In this document: in pieces, positions 43,858 to 53,711 of the stretch
Layout: each line of letters begins with the position of its first letter
How positions within the stretch are numbered: the stretch's first letter is position 1
Source of the DNA: ZC4RG20 sp036381515
GTDB lineage: Bacteria; Pseudomonadota; Gammaproteobacteria; Steroidobacterales; Rariloculaceae
DNA length: 64,000 bases
Direction: 5' to 3'
Assembly (NCBI GenBank): GCA_036381515.1
Contig: DASVCR010000080.1
Coordinates: forward strand, 1 to 64,000
Translations under genes and position numbers: made by a program
The notes under the pieces: model-generated
What the model was told of the DNA's origin: nothing
Databases searched by the model: none
What the model saw: only the letters and a program-made list of their open reading frames with translations

Positions 43858-44346
43858 ATGAAGAAAGCTTTGATCGCGCTCGGCGCAACCGTCATCGCAG
43901 CGCCGGTCCTCGCCGACCCCGAATACGTCACGATCGAGATGGGCATCGACGTCGCGAAGCCGGCCGACGAGGTGTGGGAGGCCGTCGGAGGCTACTGCGA
44001 CATCGCCGAATGGCTGAACGTCGACTGCGAGATCACGTCCGGAGACGGCGGCATCGGCACGGTGCGCGTGCTTGCAGGCGGCCGCGTCACGGAAGTGCTC
44101 GTCGCGAAGACGGACCTGGCCTACGGCTACACTCAGCCGCCCCGTGAAGGGCGGTTCTATGATCTCTACCACGGCTTCATGGAGGCGAAGCCGGTCGACG
44201 AGCGCTCGTCGCGGATCGTCTACACGCTCGTCTACGACGTCTCGGACAAGCCGGACCAGGCCGCGAAGGACGCCGACATCGAGCGCCGCCGCGGGATGTT
44301 CCAGACCGCGCTCGAGAACATGAAGCGCATCGCGGAGGCTAAGTAA
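43858..44346 (+). CDS. exported SRPBCC (polyketide cyclase-like) protein
   Basis: A 162-residue protein with a short signal peptide (to VLADPE) and a START/SRPBCC helix-grip fold: VAKPADEVWEAVGGYCDIAEWL, then VRVLAGGRVTEVLVAK, ending with a long C-terminal helix. Periplasmic versions bind hydrophobic ligands; no catalytic residues can be named. ATG 43858 has GGAGAA 9 bases before it. It converges on a 293-residue exported protein gene across a strong hairpin. Confidence 0.82.
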   Translation: MKKALIALGATVIAAPVLADPEYVTIEMGIDVAKPADEVWEAVGGYCDIAEWLNVDCEITSGDGGIGTVRVLAGGRVTEVLVAKTDLAYGYTQPPREGRFYDLYHGFMEAKPVDERSSRIVYTLVYDVSDKPDQAAKDADIERRRGMFQTALENMKRIAEAK

Positions 44347-44380
44347 GCAGGCCGCGGCCGCGAGGCCGCATTTCGACAAG

Positions 44381-44408
44381 CGAGGGAGCGGCGCGCGCCG
44401 CTCCCTCG
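44381..44408. terminator. strong hairpin between convergent genes
   Basis: A perfect 13-base stem (44381-44393 with 44396-44408) lies between the SRPBCC gene and the convergent exported-protein gene, 14 bases from the latter's stop. Placement suggests a bidirectional terminator. Confidence 0.55.
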
Positions 44409-44421
44409 ACCGGCGCCGGCG

Positions 44422-45303
44422 CTACTGCTGCCTGCCCTGCCCGCCGCCGCTGCCGCCGCCGCGGAAATTCGCCTGGAGCAGGTGCGTCAGCGTGTGCACG
44501 TAGCGCAGCTTGCCGTTCTCGACGCGGAAGAGATGCGTGTCAGGAGCCCCGCTGCCGCCGGTCGGTCCGCCCGCGCCGAACGTGCAGAACGCGACGACCG
44601 CGCCGATGACCTCGTCGACGACGAAGCGGCGATTCGAGATGTTCACGCCGCTCGGCACGCCGACCTCGCAGCTGTCGTCCGGCGAGCCTCTGCCCGTGTA
44701 GGCGCCGCCTTCGATGCGCACGCACGGGAAGCCCCACGGCACGAGATCGATCTTCCCTTCGAGAAACGCATCGAGATACGCGTTCGCGGCCGCGACCAGC
44801 GTGCCGCGCGTATCGCGATCCTCGGGCGGGATCGGATCCCAGTTCTCGGTCGACGAGTAGCGCAGGTAGTTGTCGGCGTTGAAGAGCCAGTAGCCGGTCG
44901 TCGTCCACAGGATCTCGATCTCGGCGATCTTGTCGTGGTTGACGCGCAGACGCGTGCCGAGGACATACGGGTTCTCCTCGTCCGTCACGATCACCTCGGT
45001 GAACGTCTGGCACGTGTACTCGTCGAGCAGGCTGCGATGGTGATCGATCTCCATCGCGGTGTTGATCAGGCCGGTCTCGATGTCCGCGGGCGCCATGTTC
45101 TCGAGGTAGCCGACGCCCCTCGCGAGCGGCAGCCCGGAGATGTCGCCCTTGGTCTGCGCTTCGATGTACAGGTTCACGGCGCGCTGCAACCCGCCGCGAG
45201 TGCAGGAAATTTCTCCCTGTGTGCCCTGTCCCTGCGCGAACCCGATCGCGGGCGCGAGCAGCGCGCCGCCGAGCGCGATCCACGTGAAAGTCGTGCGTCT
45301 CAC
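44422..45303 (-). CDS. exported protein of unknown function (SnoaL/NTF2-like parts)
   Basis: A 293-residue exported protein with a signal peptide (IALGGALLAPAIGFAQG). It appears to have two related beta-rich halves, LQRAVNLYIEAQTKGDIS and LVAAANAYLDAFLEGKIDLVPW, each like the first helix of an NTF2-type fold. Four cysteines are spread over both halves. The C-terminus is Gly-rich (FRGGGSGGGQGRQQ). GTG 45303 is the start, with GGAGGAG just upstream. I do not recognise a specific function. Confidence 0.72.
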   Translation of the reverse strand: MRRTTFTWIALGGALLAPAIGFAQGQGTQGEISCTRGGLQRAVNLYIEAQTKGDISGLPLARGVGYLENMAPADIETGLINTAMEIDHHRSLLDEYTCQTFTEVIVTDEENPYVLGTRLRVNHDKIAEIEILWTTTGYWLFNADNYLRYSSTENWDPIPPEDRDTRGTLVAAANAYLDAFLEGKIDLVPWGFPCVRIEGGAYTGRGSPDDSCEVGVPSGVNISNRRFVVDEVIGAVVAFCTFGAGGPTGGSGAPDTHLFRVENGKLRYVHTLTHLLQANFRGGGSGGGQGRQQ

Positions 45304-45497
45304 GGACTCCTCCCTCGGTTGTCGTTATGGGCGGGATTATAGACGACGGATCGCGGCTCCGCCGGCCGTGCCGGCGGTCCTCGGGCGCCTTTCTTCGGCT
45401 TTGGGCTACGAGGCTCCGCTCAACGGCACGACGCGGGTTCCGCCCGCCGACCCTCCGCGGCGCGGAGCGCCTCGGCGGAGGCGGGACCGGGCGTCCG

Positions 45498-46520
45498 TCA
45501 ACCCGCGACGGTCACCCGATTGCGGCCCGAGCGCTTCGCCGCGTACATCGCCTCGTCCGCGCGTCGCAGCCACGCCTCGTGCGACTCGCGCTCGCGGATC
45601 TCCGCCGCGCCGACCGAGACCGTCACGGAGATCCCGGGCACGAGGTCGACCGCTTCGATCCGCTCCCGCAGCTCCTCGGCTATGTGCGCGGCCGTCTCGA
45701 TGCCGTGGCCCTCGATCACGACGACGAACTCCTCGCCGCCGATGCGGTACAGACCGTCCGTGACCCTGATCCGCGACTCGATCCGGCGAGCGATCGTCTT
45801 CAGGACCTCGTCGCCGGCGGCATGACCGTGCGCGTCGTTGATTCGCTTGAAATGGTCGACATCGAGCATCACGAGCGACGACGGCACCCGATTCCTCTGG
45901 AATGCGGCCATCACGTGCGCCAGCCTGCTCATGAACGCGCGACGGTTACCGACTCCCGTGAGGGGATCACGCGTAGCGAGCCTCAGCAGCTCTTGCTGCT
46001 GCCGCTCGTTCAGCACCGAGAACGAGGCAGCGAAGGCCATCGTGACGACGAGCGTGACCTGGATCGCCGCCAGTCGCAGCGGCTCGACGTTGCCGAGCAG
46101 CTGAGCGAGCAGGCCCCCCGCCATCGTCAGCGTCAGCGCGATCGCCCCGCGCGGCCCGACGAGATAGAAGCAGGCCATCATCGCCGGGTATGCCCAATAG
46201 ACCTGCTGAGGGCCTCGCATCTGCACCGTGACCAGCGTGCCAGTGACGCAGAGCACGGCAACGAGCAGGCCCGCTACCCGCACCTTGCGCGTGCGATAGA
46301 TGTAAACCCCGAGCGAGACGAACGCGGCGACGATGATCGTATCGATGATCGCGATCGGCCAATCGGCGACGAGCCATCGCATGACCGCGAACGGCGCAAC
46401 GCCGAGCGCGCCGGCCGCGGTCAGGATCAGCGGCATGCGGCGCGCGATCGGAGACGGCGCCGCCCACGGTTCCTCGTCTGTCCCACTCCGCGCACCGATG
46501 GGAGACCGCCGCCGGGACAA
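45498..46520 (-). CDS. membrane diguanylate cyclase (GGDEF)
   Basis: A 340-residue inner-membrane enzyme making cyclic di-GMP from two GTP. Five or six hydrophobic helices (about 29-165) form an integral sensor of unknown ligand. A short linker (LNERQQQELLRLATRDPLTGVGNRRAF) leads to the GGDEF domain: LDVDHFKRINDAHGHAAGDEVL, the active-site motif GGEEF, and exactly five residues before it RVTD, the inhibitory RxxD product site. So it should be an active, feedback-inhibited cyclase. TTG 46520 is taken as start (AAAGGA 8 bases upstream). No EAL partner is nearby. Confidence 0.92.
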   Translation of the reverse strand: MSRRRSPIGARSGTDEEPWAAPSPIARRMPLILTAAGALGVAPFAVMRWLVADWPIAIIDTIIVAAFVSLGVYIYRTRKVRVAGLLVAVLCVTGTLVTVQMRGPQQVYWAYPAMMACFYLVGPRGAIALTLTMAGGLLAQLLGNVEPLRLAAIQVTLVVTMAFAASFSVLNERQQQELLRLATRDPLTGVGNRRAFMSRLAHVMAAFQRNRVPSSLVMLDVDHFKRINDAHGHAAGDEVLKTIARRIESRIRVTDGLYRIGGEEFVVVIEGHGIETAAHIAEELRERIEAVDLVPGISVTVSVGAAEIRERESHEAWLRRADEAMYAAKRSGRNRVTVAG

Positions 46521-46814
46521 GATCAGGTCCTTTCCGAAGCTAAAGAAATTATCGTATCAACAACGAATAGGAATTCCAGGAAGCCGCCGTCCCCATCGTG
46601 AGTGCGCCGGCGGGTCTTGCGGGCGCGCGCTTGCCCCGACTCGCCTCGCTCGGCGCGGATTCTAAACCATCGAGCGGCACCTGGACGAAGGCATTGGGCC
46701 TCTCTGCGGCGCGAGGCACGCGCCTCCGCCTTCGCGTTCCGAGAACCGGGTCACCGGCCGGGGCGGGATTTCTGCTAGCGTGTTGCCCGGTCGGGCAGAC
46801 GAAGCGACGCGAGC

Positions 46815-48974
46815 ATGATGAAGGCGGCATTACGATGGATCCTGCGGATGCTCTATCGGGTCGAGGTCACCGGGCTCGAGCATTACGCAGCGGCGGGACG
46901 GCGTGCGCTGATCGTCGCCAACCACACGTCGTTTCTCGACGCGCCGCTGCTCGTCGCGTTCCTGCCCGACGACCTCACGTTCGCGATCGACAAGCACGTC
47001 GCCCGACGATGGTGGGTTCGACCGTTTCTCGAGCTCGTCGACGCGTTTCCGATGGACCCGACGAGCGCCTTCTCGACGCGCGCGCTGATCCGGCACCTGA
47101 AAAGCGACCGTAAGGCCGTCATCTTTCCGGAAGGCCGCATCACGGTGACCGGCGCGTTGATGAAGATCTACGACGGCACCGGCATGGTCGCCGACAAATC
47201 GGGCGCGATGGTCGTCCCGGTGCGCATCGACGGTGCACAGTACACGCCGTTCTCGCGCCTGCGCGGACGCGTGCGGCTGCGCTGGCTGCCCCGCATCCGC
47301 CTGACCGTGCTCCCGCCGCGCCGGCTCGAGGTGCCCGAGGCCGTGCGCGGCCGCGCGCGCCGCCAGCGCGCGGGGGCCGCCCTGAGCGAGATCATGACGG
47401 AGATGATGTTCGCGACGTCGAACCATCGCCGGACGCTGCTCGAGGCGCTGCTCGACGCCCGCCGCGTGCACGGAACGCGAAAGCCGGTGCTCGAGGATCT
47501 CGAGCGCCGGCCGCGAAGCTTCGGCGCGCTGCTGTCGGCCGCGTTCGTGCTCGGCCGGATCATGGCGCGGGACACCGAGCGCGGGGAGCACGTCGGGCTG
47601 CTGCTGCCGAACGCGGCCGTGACCGCGATCGCGTTCTTCGGACTGCACGTCTTCGGCCGCGTGCCCGCGATGCTGAACTACACGACCGGCGTGAGCGGCC
47701 TCCTGTCCGCGTGCCGCATTGCGCGCATCCGGACCGTTTATACGTCGCGCCGGTTCATCGGCGCGGCGAAGCTCGACGAGGCCGCCGCGCGCCTCGAGGC
47801 GGAGGCACGCGTCGTCTACGTCGAGGACCTGCGCGGCCAGATCGGCATCGGCGCGAAGCTTCTCGGCGCGCTGTTCCCCTGGATCGCGGGTCTCGCCCGC
47901 AGGCGGCTCGAGCGGGGCATCGGACCTGACTCCCCCGCCGTCGTCCTTTTCACGTCCGGGTCCGAGGGATCGCCGAAGGGCGTCGTGCTCTCGCACGCGA
48001 ACCTGCTCGCGAACCGCGAGCAGATCGCGGCGAAGATCGCGTTCAGCGCGCAGGACGTGATTTTGAACGCGCTGCCGCTCTTCCACTCGTTCGGCCTGAC
48101 CGCGGGCACGCTGCTGCCGATTCTCGCGGGCATGCGCACGTTCCTCTACCCGTCGCCGCTGCATTACCGGATCGTTCCCGAGATGGCTTACGCGATCAAC
48201 GCGACGGTGCTGTTCGGCACGAACACGTTCCTGAAGGGCTACGCCCGCTACGCGCATCCTTACGACTTCTACAGCATCCGGTACGTATTCGCGGGCGCGG
48301 AGAAGCTGCAGGACGATACGCGCGAGCTCTGGGCGGAGAAGTTCGGCATCCGCATCTTCGAGGGCTACGGCGCGACGGAAACGAGCCCAGTGCTCTGCAT
48401 GAACAGCCCGATGGAGTACCGCCGGGGCTCCGTGGGCCGGTTCCTGCCGGGGATCGAGTGGCATCTCGAGAAGGTCGAGGGCGTCGACGAAGGCGGCCGG
48501 CTCGTCGTGCGCGGCCCGAACGTCATGCTCGGCCATCTGCTTGCCGAGCACCCCGGCAAGCTCGTGCCGCCCCGCACGGACCGCGGCGACGGCTGGTACG
48601 ACACCGGCGACATCGTGACCGTCGATGCCGAAGGATTCGTGAGGATCAGCGGCCGCGCGAAGCGCTTCGCGAAGATCGGCGGCGAGATGGTGTCCCTGAC
48701 CGCGGTCGAGCAGCTCGCCGCGCGCGCATGGCCCGACGCCGAGCACGCGGTCGTCAGCGTGCCCGACCATCAGAAAGGCGAGCAGCTCGTGCTGCTCACG
48801 ACCCGCGCGCACGCCGCGCGCACGGAGCTTCAGGCGCAGGCGAAGGCGGACGGGCTCGGCGAGCTGCACGTGCCTCGCCGGATCATCGTGCTCGCCCGGC
48901 TCCCGCTGCTCGGCTCGGGCAAGATCGACTACGCGGCGGCCCGTCGGCTCGCCGAAGACGAGCGCGCCGCCTGA
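46815..48974 (+). CDS. aas: acyltransferase / acyl-ACP synthetase (Aas-type)
   Basis: A 719-residue two-domain protein, the same length as E. coli Aas. The N-terminal PlsC domain has NHTSFLD (H37, D42) and FPEGRITVTG. The C-terminal AMP-binding domain has the P-loop-like LFTSGSEGSPKGVVLSH, YGATETSPV, and YDTGDIV with RAKRFAKIGGEMVSL. Aas re-acylates lysophosphatidylethanolamine using fatty acid activated on bound ACP. There is no fused LplT flippase. ATG 46815 or 46818 is the start. The gene stands alone between the cyclase promoter and a convergent TonB receptor gene. Confidence 0.9.
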   Translation: MMKAALRWILRMLYRVEVTGLEHYAAAGRRALIVANHTSFLDAPLLVAFLPDDLTFAIDKHVARRWWVRPFLELVDAFPMDPTSAFSTRALIRHLKSDRKAVIFPEGRITVTGALMKIYDGTGMVADKSGAMVVPVRIDGAQYTPFSRLRGRVRLRWLPRIRLTVLPPRRLEVPEAVRGRARRQRAGAALSEIMTEMMFATSNHRRTLLEALLDARRVHGTRKPVLEDLERRPRSFGALLSAAFVLGRIMARDTERGEHVGLLLPNAAVTAIAFFGLHVFGRVPAMLNYTTGVSGLLSACRIARIRTVYTSRRFIGAAKLDEAAARLEAEARVVYVEDLRGQIGIGAKLLGALFPWIAGLARRRLERGIGPDSPAVVLFTSGSEGSPKGVVLSHANLLANREQIAAKIAFSAQDVILNALPLFHSFGLTAGTLLPILAGMRTFLYPSPLHYRIVPEMAYAINATVLFGTNTFLKGYARYAHPYDFYSIRYVFAGAEKLQDDTRELWAEKFGIRIFEGYGATETSPVLCMNSPMEYRRGSVGRFLPGIEWHLEKVEGVDEGGRLVVRGPNVMLGHLLAEHPGKLVPPRTDRGDGWYDTGDIVTVDAEGFVRISGRAKRFAKIGGEMVSLTAVEQLAARAWPDAEHAVVSVPDHQKGEQLVLLTTRAHAARTELQAQAKADGLGELHVPRRIIVLARLPLLGSGKIDYAAARRLAEDERAA

Positions 48975-49039
48975 GACCGCCGCGCCCGCCGGCCGAGCGG
49001 CGGCACGGCCCGCCGCCCGCCGACGCGCCGCGCCGGCGT

Positions 49040-49067
49040 GAAGCCCGATCGCGGCCGACCGGGCTTC
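49040..49067. terminator. hairpin between convergent genes
   Basis: An 8-base stem (49040-49047 with 49060-49067) sits between the ends of the aas-type gene and the convergent TonB receptor gene. Loop and flanks are GC-rich and no T run is clear. Confidence 0.4.
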
Positions 49068-49095
49068 GTCGTTCGCCACGGCGTGCTCCGCGCGC

Positions 49096-52000
49096 TCAGC
49101 CTCCCAGGTCGAGGCGCAGCCCGAGCGTATAGCGGCGGCCGCGCAGATCCCCCGTCACGCCGAGCCCGGTTCCCGTCGAGAACCCGGAGTTGAACGGGCC
49201 GGTCAGGAGCTCCTCCGGGTCCCTGTCGAACAGGTTGTTGACGTTGAAGAAGAGGCTCAGGTTGCCGTTGCGCGTGTCGAAGGCGTAGCTGATGCGCGCA
49301 TCGACGAGCACTTCCGCGCTGATCTCGTTGTCGAACACGTCCCAGCGCGTGCTCGAGCCGTTGAAGTTCCAGTTCCGGTTGATCAGCATCGAGTCGGTGT
49401 AGCGCGTGTTCAGCGACACGCCCAGCGGGCCGCGGTTGTAGCTGCCGGAAAGCAACGCCGTCCACTCGGGCACGCCGAGCGCGCCCTGAAGCTCCGTCGT
49501 GACGCCGACGCTGTTCGTGTTGGAGCGCTCCTTGAGGTAGCTGCCCAGCAGGCGCAGGCCGACGAGCTCGCCGCCGCCGAACCAGTCGACGTTCCTGCGA
49601 TAGCCGATCTCGAAATCGATGCCCACCGCCTTGACCGATTCCTGGTTGAAGTACGGCACGCCGACGAGCGAGATGTAATTGATGCTCGGATTCTCGTCGC
49701 TCGGCTCGCCGCCGCGCGTGATGAACCGGCAGAGATCGACGTCGCCGTCCTGATAGCAGCCGCTGACGACCTGCGCCGCGGTGATCTGGTTGATGTTGTC
49801 CGTGACCTCCACCGAATACCAGTCCATCGAGACGCTGAGGCCCTGGGCCCATGCCGGCCGGTACACGTACCCGAAGGTCATCGTCTTCGCTTCCTCCGGC
49901 TTGATGTCCGGCGTGCCGTTCGAGAACGTCGTGATGCCGTACGAGACGGTGCCGGCCGGGTCGATCAGGTAGTCCGTCACGTTGCCGATGCCGCCGGTGC
50001 GGTCGAACTTCTCACCCATCGTCGCGGCGCGAACGTCCTGGGAGACCGTCGTGCGCAGCCTGATCTGATCGTTGATCGACCAGTCGAACCCGCCCTTCCA
50101 GGACCACACGTCTCCCGAGCCCGAGTACTTCGCCCAGCGCGCGGCGGCCGAGAAGTTCAGCTGGCGTACGAGGCGCTTGTTCGCGACGAGAGGCACGAGG
50201 AACTCGGTGAACGCCTCCCTGACGTCCTGCTCGCCGCGCGCGAACGGCACGTTCGAGAACTGGATCTCGACCGAGTTGCCCGACGCGGCGTTGCCGCCGG
50301 GCACGCCGCGGATGCCGAGCGCCGGATCGTTCGCCAGCACCGGGCGGTAGGTCGGGTCGGCGTCGACGTTGCCGCCCGGTCCGACCTCGACGACCTGCAC
50401 GAACGACTCCTCGCGATATCCGTAGCCGAGGCCCATCGTGATCGGGCCCGCACCCCAGCCGTCGGCGATCTCGCCGTCCGCCGACACCTCCCAGACGCTC
50501 TGCTCGATCTCGATCACGCGCTGCTTGTTCTCGCCGGAGATGTAGCTGTGCGGCAGCCGCTCGGTCGCGGACAGAAAGCCATTCGCGTGCATCGGCACGC
50601 CCGGCTCGAAGCCGGTCACCCAATCGATCGCCTCCGGCGACGCCCTGCCCCGGCCGAAGAGATTCAGCGGCACGCAGTCCGGATAGAGGCCGGAGACGAC
50701 GGTCACGTTACAGGCAGGCTGATTGGTCGCCGGATCGATGACCACGTCGGCGGCGAGGTAAATCCGGTCGAGCCGAATGCCGCCGCGCTGAATCGCGTTC
50801 ACGTCGGTCTCGCCCTTCTGGTAGTAGCCTCTCGCCTGCCATCCGTCGAAGAACCCGTTCCGGATCTCGTACTCGAATCCGCCTGTGAGCGACGTGGTCT
50901 CGGTCGCCTGCGTCGTATAGGCGTCGAACGCGAGGTCTTCCGGCGCACCGATGCGGCTGAACTGCACGGACGGGATGTCGTTGTCCGTCATCGCCTGCTG
51001 GATGCTCGGCGGCAGGAACGGATTGCCGCTGTAGATCGTGAACGCGCGGTCGAAGAACACGCCGGGCGGGTTCGGGAACAGGCCGCCGAGGTTCTTCTGC
51101 GTGTACTCGGCCTCGCCGCGCAGGATCTGCCCGTAGACGGTCAGGCTGTCGCCGAAATCGTGCTCAATATAGGCGAAGAGGTTCTCCCTGCCGGAATCCG
51201 GAGTGATCTCGTAGCCCGGTATGCCACTCTCGACGCCCGAGCCGCCGTTGACGGTCGAGCAGCCGTGGTCGTTGCAGAGGTCGCCGAGCACGAACGGCGA
51301 CGGGTTGCCGTTCGCGTCGAGGATCTGCGGGCCGCCGGCGGACTCGGGCAGATGGAAGATGCCGTCGAGCGAGTAGTTGCGGCTGTAGACCTTGCTCGCC
51401 GGCAGGTAGAACGGGTTGTCCGGCGACGTGCCGCGATTGACCGTGTCGGGGTTCTCGATCAGCGAGCGTGCCTGGTACCAGTCGTACTCGAGGATGTCGT
51501 AGCCCCAGACCGGATCCTGCTCGCTCCTCTCGGCCGACAGCAGCACGTGCGTGCGCTCGCCGACGGCGAACCCCGCGCCGAACGACACCTCGAAATTCGA
51601 GTTGTGCCCCTTCTCGTTCTCGCCCGCCTGCACGCTGCCCCGGATCCCCTCGTAATCGGTGTCCAGGATGAAGTTGACGACGCCGGCGACCGCGTCCGTG
51701 CCGTAGGCCGCGGTCGCGCCGCCCGTGACCGTCTCGACGGTCCTGATCACGTTCTCGGGAAAGAGGTTGATGTCGGGCCCGCCGAAAATCGTCGACTGGA
51801 CGACGCGGCGGCCGTCGAGCAGCTGCAGCGTGCGCTTGCCCTGCAGCCCGCGAAGATTGAGCGTGCCGGCACCGGTCGTCGTGAAGAACCCGCCGGGATT
51901 CTGCGTCGTGTTCGACCCGTAGAACTGCGGCAGCTCGGCGAGCCCTTCGATCATCGTCGTCGGCGCGATGATGTCGATCTCCTCGCGCGTCACGATCGTG

Positions 52001-52188
52001 ACCGGATTGGGCATATCCATCCCGCTCGTGCGGATGCGCGACCCCGTGCTGATCACCTCTTCGAGCACCTCGCCCGAATCCTGAGCGTAGACGGCGGTCC
52101 CCGTTCCGCCGAGAGCCAGCATGACGGCAACAGGCAGACGCGACTGCCGACAGGCTCGAATTGCAGTCGCTGCACGCTTCGTACTCAT
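49096..52188 (-). CDS. large TonB-dependent outer-membrane receptor
   Basis: A 1030-residue receptor of the long-loop class. The signal peptide ends AVYAQ; the TonB box region is LEEVISTGSRIR, and the plug contains TLNLRGLQGKRTLQLLDGRRVV and VETVTGGATAAYGTDAVAGVVNF. The barrel ends at a C-terminal LRLDLGG, slightly beyond the usual terminal aromatic. Receptors of this build often take up peptides or oligosaccharides in gamma- and alphaproteobacteria. ATG 52188 is preceded by GGGGAGG 7 bases upstream. A SapC gene, frequently linked with such receptors, lies 3.4 kb away. Confidence 0.9.
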   Translation of the reverse strand: MSTKRAATAIRACRQSRLPVAVMLALGGTGTAVYAQDSGEVLEEVISTGSRIRTSGMDMPNPVTIVTREEIDIIAPTTMIEGLAELPQFYGSNTTQNPGGFFTTTGAGTLNLRGLQGKRTLQLLDGRRVVQSTIFGGPDINLFPENVIRTVETVTGGATAAYGTDAVAGVVNFILDTDYEGIRGSVQAGENEKGHNSNFEVSFGAGFAVGERTHVLLSAERSEQDPVWGYDILEYDWYQARSLIENPDTVNRGTSPDNPFYLPASKVYSRNYSLDGIFHLPESAGGPQILDANGNPSPFVLGDLCNDHGCSTVNGGSGVESGIPGYEITPDSGRENLFAYIEHDFGDSLTVYGQILRGEAEYTQKNLGGLFPNPPGVFFDRAFTIYSGNPFLPPSIQQAMTDNDIPSVQFSRIGAPEDLAFDAYTTQATETTSLTGGFEYEIRNGFFDGWQARGYYQKGETDVNAIQRGGIRLDRIYLAADVVIDPATNQPACNVTVVSGLYPDCVPLNLFGRGRASPEAIDWVTGFEPGVPMHANGFLSATERLPHSYISGENKQRVIEIEQSVWEVSADGEIADGWGAGPITMGLGYGYREESFVQVVEVGPGGNVDADPTYRPVLANDPALGIRGVPGGNAASGNSVEIQFSNVPFARGEQDVREAFTEFLVPLVANKRLVRQLNFSAAARWAKYSGSGDVWSWKGGFDWSINDQIRLRTTVSQDVRAATMGEKFDRTGGIGNVTDYLIDPAGTVSYGITTFSNGTPDIKPEEAKTMTFGYVYRPAWAQGLSVSMDWYSVEVTDNINQITAAQVVSGCYQDGDVDLCRFITRGGEPSDENPSINYISLVGVPYFNQESVKAVGIDFEIGYRRNVDWFGGGELVGLRLLGSYLKERSNTNSVGVTTELQGALGVPEWTALLSGSYNRGPLGVSLNTRYTDSMLINRNWNFNGSSTRWDVFDNEISAEVLVDARISYAFDTRNGNLSLFFNVNNLFDRDPEELLTGPFNSGFSTGTGLGVTGDLRGRRYTLGLRLDLGG

Positions 52189-52565
52189 TGATCCTCCCCG
52201 GATTTTTGCTTGCTTGACGGGCTGGCGAAGGGTCGGCCGCACCGCGGATTCGTCTTTCTGCCCGGGCGCCGCGACGGCTGGCGGCCGCGAGCCCCCTCAT
52301 CGGATCGCGAGGTCAGGCACGAATCGGCTGTCCCGAGCCCAAGTCGCAGCCCGGGACAGCCGTCGCAGCGTCGGGGGAGACGAAAGCGTAATCAGAATAC
52401 TGATTCGGGTTTCTTTCGTCAAGATTGTCCTCGATTCGGTACTACGTCGAATGCCAGACGTTCGACGATGCGTCGATGGTCGTGTGAAGTCGAGAGCCGC
52501 ACGCTTGCGGCAGCGGCCGGGGCACGACGACCGGCCGGGGGCCCGCGCGTTCTAACGAGATCGGA
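52189..52565. promoter_or_regulatory. upstream region of TonB receptor gene with palindrome
   Basis: This gene-free stretch separates the TonB receptor start and the GDSL esterase stop. An unusually AT-rich patch contains AATCAG-AATA-CTGATT (52390-52405), a perfect 6-base dyad with a 4-base spacer about 200 bases before the receptor gene. It could be an operator, but the regulator is unknown and promoter boxes cannot be fixed. Confidence 0.35.
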
Positions 52566-53198
52566 TCAACGGCGCGCGAGAAGCCCCGCGCGCTCGAGCT
52601 CCTCCGCGATCCTCGCGGCGAGCACCCGATAGCCTTCCGCGTTCGGGTGAATGGGATCGGAGCGCAGCGCGACGTCGGACAGCACGCCGGCGAACACGTC
52701 CTCGATCAGCAGCACGCCCTCTTCGGCGGCGAGCTCGGCGTAGATCGGGGAATCGGACAGCCTGCCGGTCACCGCGCCGAGCACGGAGAGCTGCGGCACG
52801 CTGACGAGCACCGGCAGCACGCCCGCGTCGCGTGCGGACCTCACGATCGTGCGCAGGTCTTCCTTCACGTCGGCGGCGCTGCGCCGCTGCAGGAAATCGT
52901 TGCCGCCGAGCTCGATGATCGCGATCGCCGCGCCGGTGTCGGCGATCGCGTCGGCGATTCTCTCGGTCGCCTCGCGCGCGGTGTCTCCGGGGACGCCGGC
53001 GTTGCGCACGTGCCAGCCCGTCAGCTCCGCGAGCCGGGACGGGTAGTCCTCGCCCTGCCTCGCGCCGGTCCCGTACGTGACGCTGTCGCCGAACGCGAGC
53101 ACGACGGTGCCGGCGGGAAGCGGCTCGAACATGAGCGAATCGCCGCATGCGGAGAGCGCCGCGAGGAGCACGGCACCGACGTACCGGTAAAGACGCAT
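52566..53198 (-). CDS. GDSL/SGNH arylesterase, lipoprotein
   Basis: A 210-residue SGNH hydrolase. The leader ends LLAALSAC, so it is probably lipidated on C18. The four blocks are present: I in VLAFGDSVTYG with the nucleophile serine, II in NAGVPGDTA, III in IELGGNDFL and V in DPIHPNAEGY with the Asp-His pair. It is close to the TesA/arylesterase group, though outer-membrane anchored rather than freely periplasmic. ATG 53198 begins the leader; an upstream ATG-like start at 53231 is not favoured. It diverges from a DUF6152 gene over about 110 bases. Confidence 0.9.
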   Translation of the reverse strand: MRLYRYVGAVLLAALSACGDSLMFEPLPAGTVVLAFGDSVTYGTGARQGEDYPSRLAELTGWHVRNAGVPGDTAREATERIADAIADTGAAIAIIELGGNDFLQRRSAADVKEDLRTIVRSARDAGVLPVLVSVPQLSVLGAVTGRLSDSPIYAELAAEEGVLLIEDVFAGVLSDVALRSDPIHPNAEGYRVLAARIAEELERAGLLARR

Positions 53199-53309
53199 GC
53201 CGGCCACTATACCCGATGCGCCAAGGCCCATCGTGACGCTATTTCCCGGTTCGTGAAATCAGGCATTATTGGCTCACGTTGCAACGATCGATCACGGGGG
53301 AGAGCGGCA

Positions 53310-53711
53310 ATGGAACGTGCCATATCGGTTCTTCTCGCGGCTGCGAGCCTGCTCGCCGCGGCCGCGGCCCACGCGCACCACGCATTCGCGACGGAGTTTT
53401 CCGTCGATCATCCGGTCTCGCTGCAAGGCAAGGTCACGAAGGTCGAGCTGATCAACCCGCACTCGTGGATTCACCTCGAGGTCGTCGGCGAGGACGGCCG
53501 GACGGTCACGTGGATGATCGAGGGCGGAAGCCCCAATGCGCTCGTGCGGCGCGGGATCACGAAGGCGTCGATCCCGATCGGCTCGGAGCTGACCGTCACC
53601 GGCTATCAGGCGCGCGACGGCTCCTATCGCGCCGTCGGCCGCAACATCACGTTCGCCGACGGACGCGCGCTCTTCTTCGAGGGCACCCCGGTGCCCGAGG
53701 GCAACGAGTGA
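53310..53711 (+). CDS. DUF6152 family periplasmic protein (second copy)
   Basis: A 133-residue exported protein. The signal peptide ends AHAHHA; the mature domain has the family pattern HHAFATEFSVDHPVSLQGKV, then TKVELINPHSWIHLEV and WMIEGGSPNALVRRG. A CGGGGGAGAG ribosome site precedes ATG 53310. Its stop overlaps the start of the next gene by one base (TGATG). It is the first gene of a three-gene operon and a paralogue of the protein at 14464-14856. Confidence 0.87.
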   Translation: MERAISVLLAAASLLAAAAAHAHHAFATEFSVDHPVSLQGKVTKVELINPHSWIHLEVVGEDGRTVTWMIEGGSPNALVRRGITKASIPIGSELTVTGYQARDGSYRAVGRNITFADGRALFFEGTPVPEGNE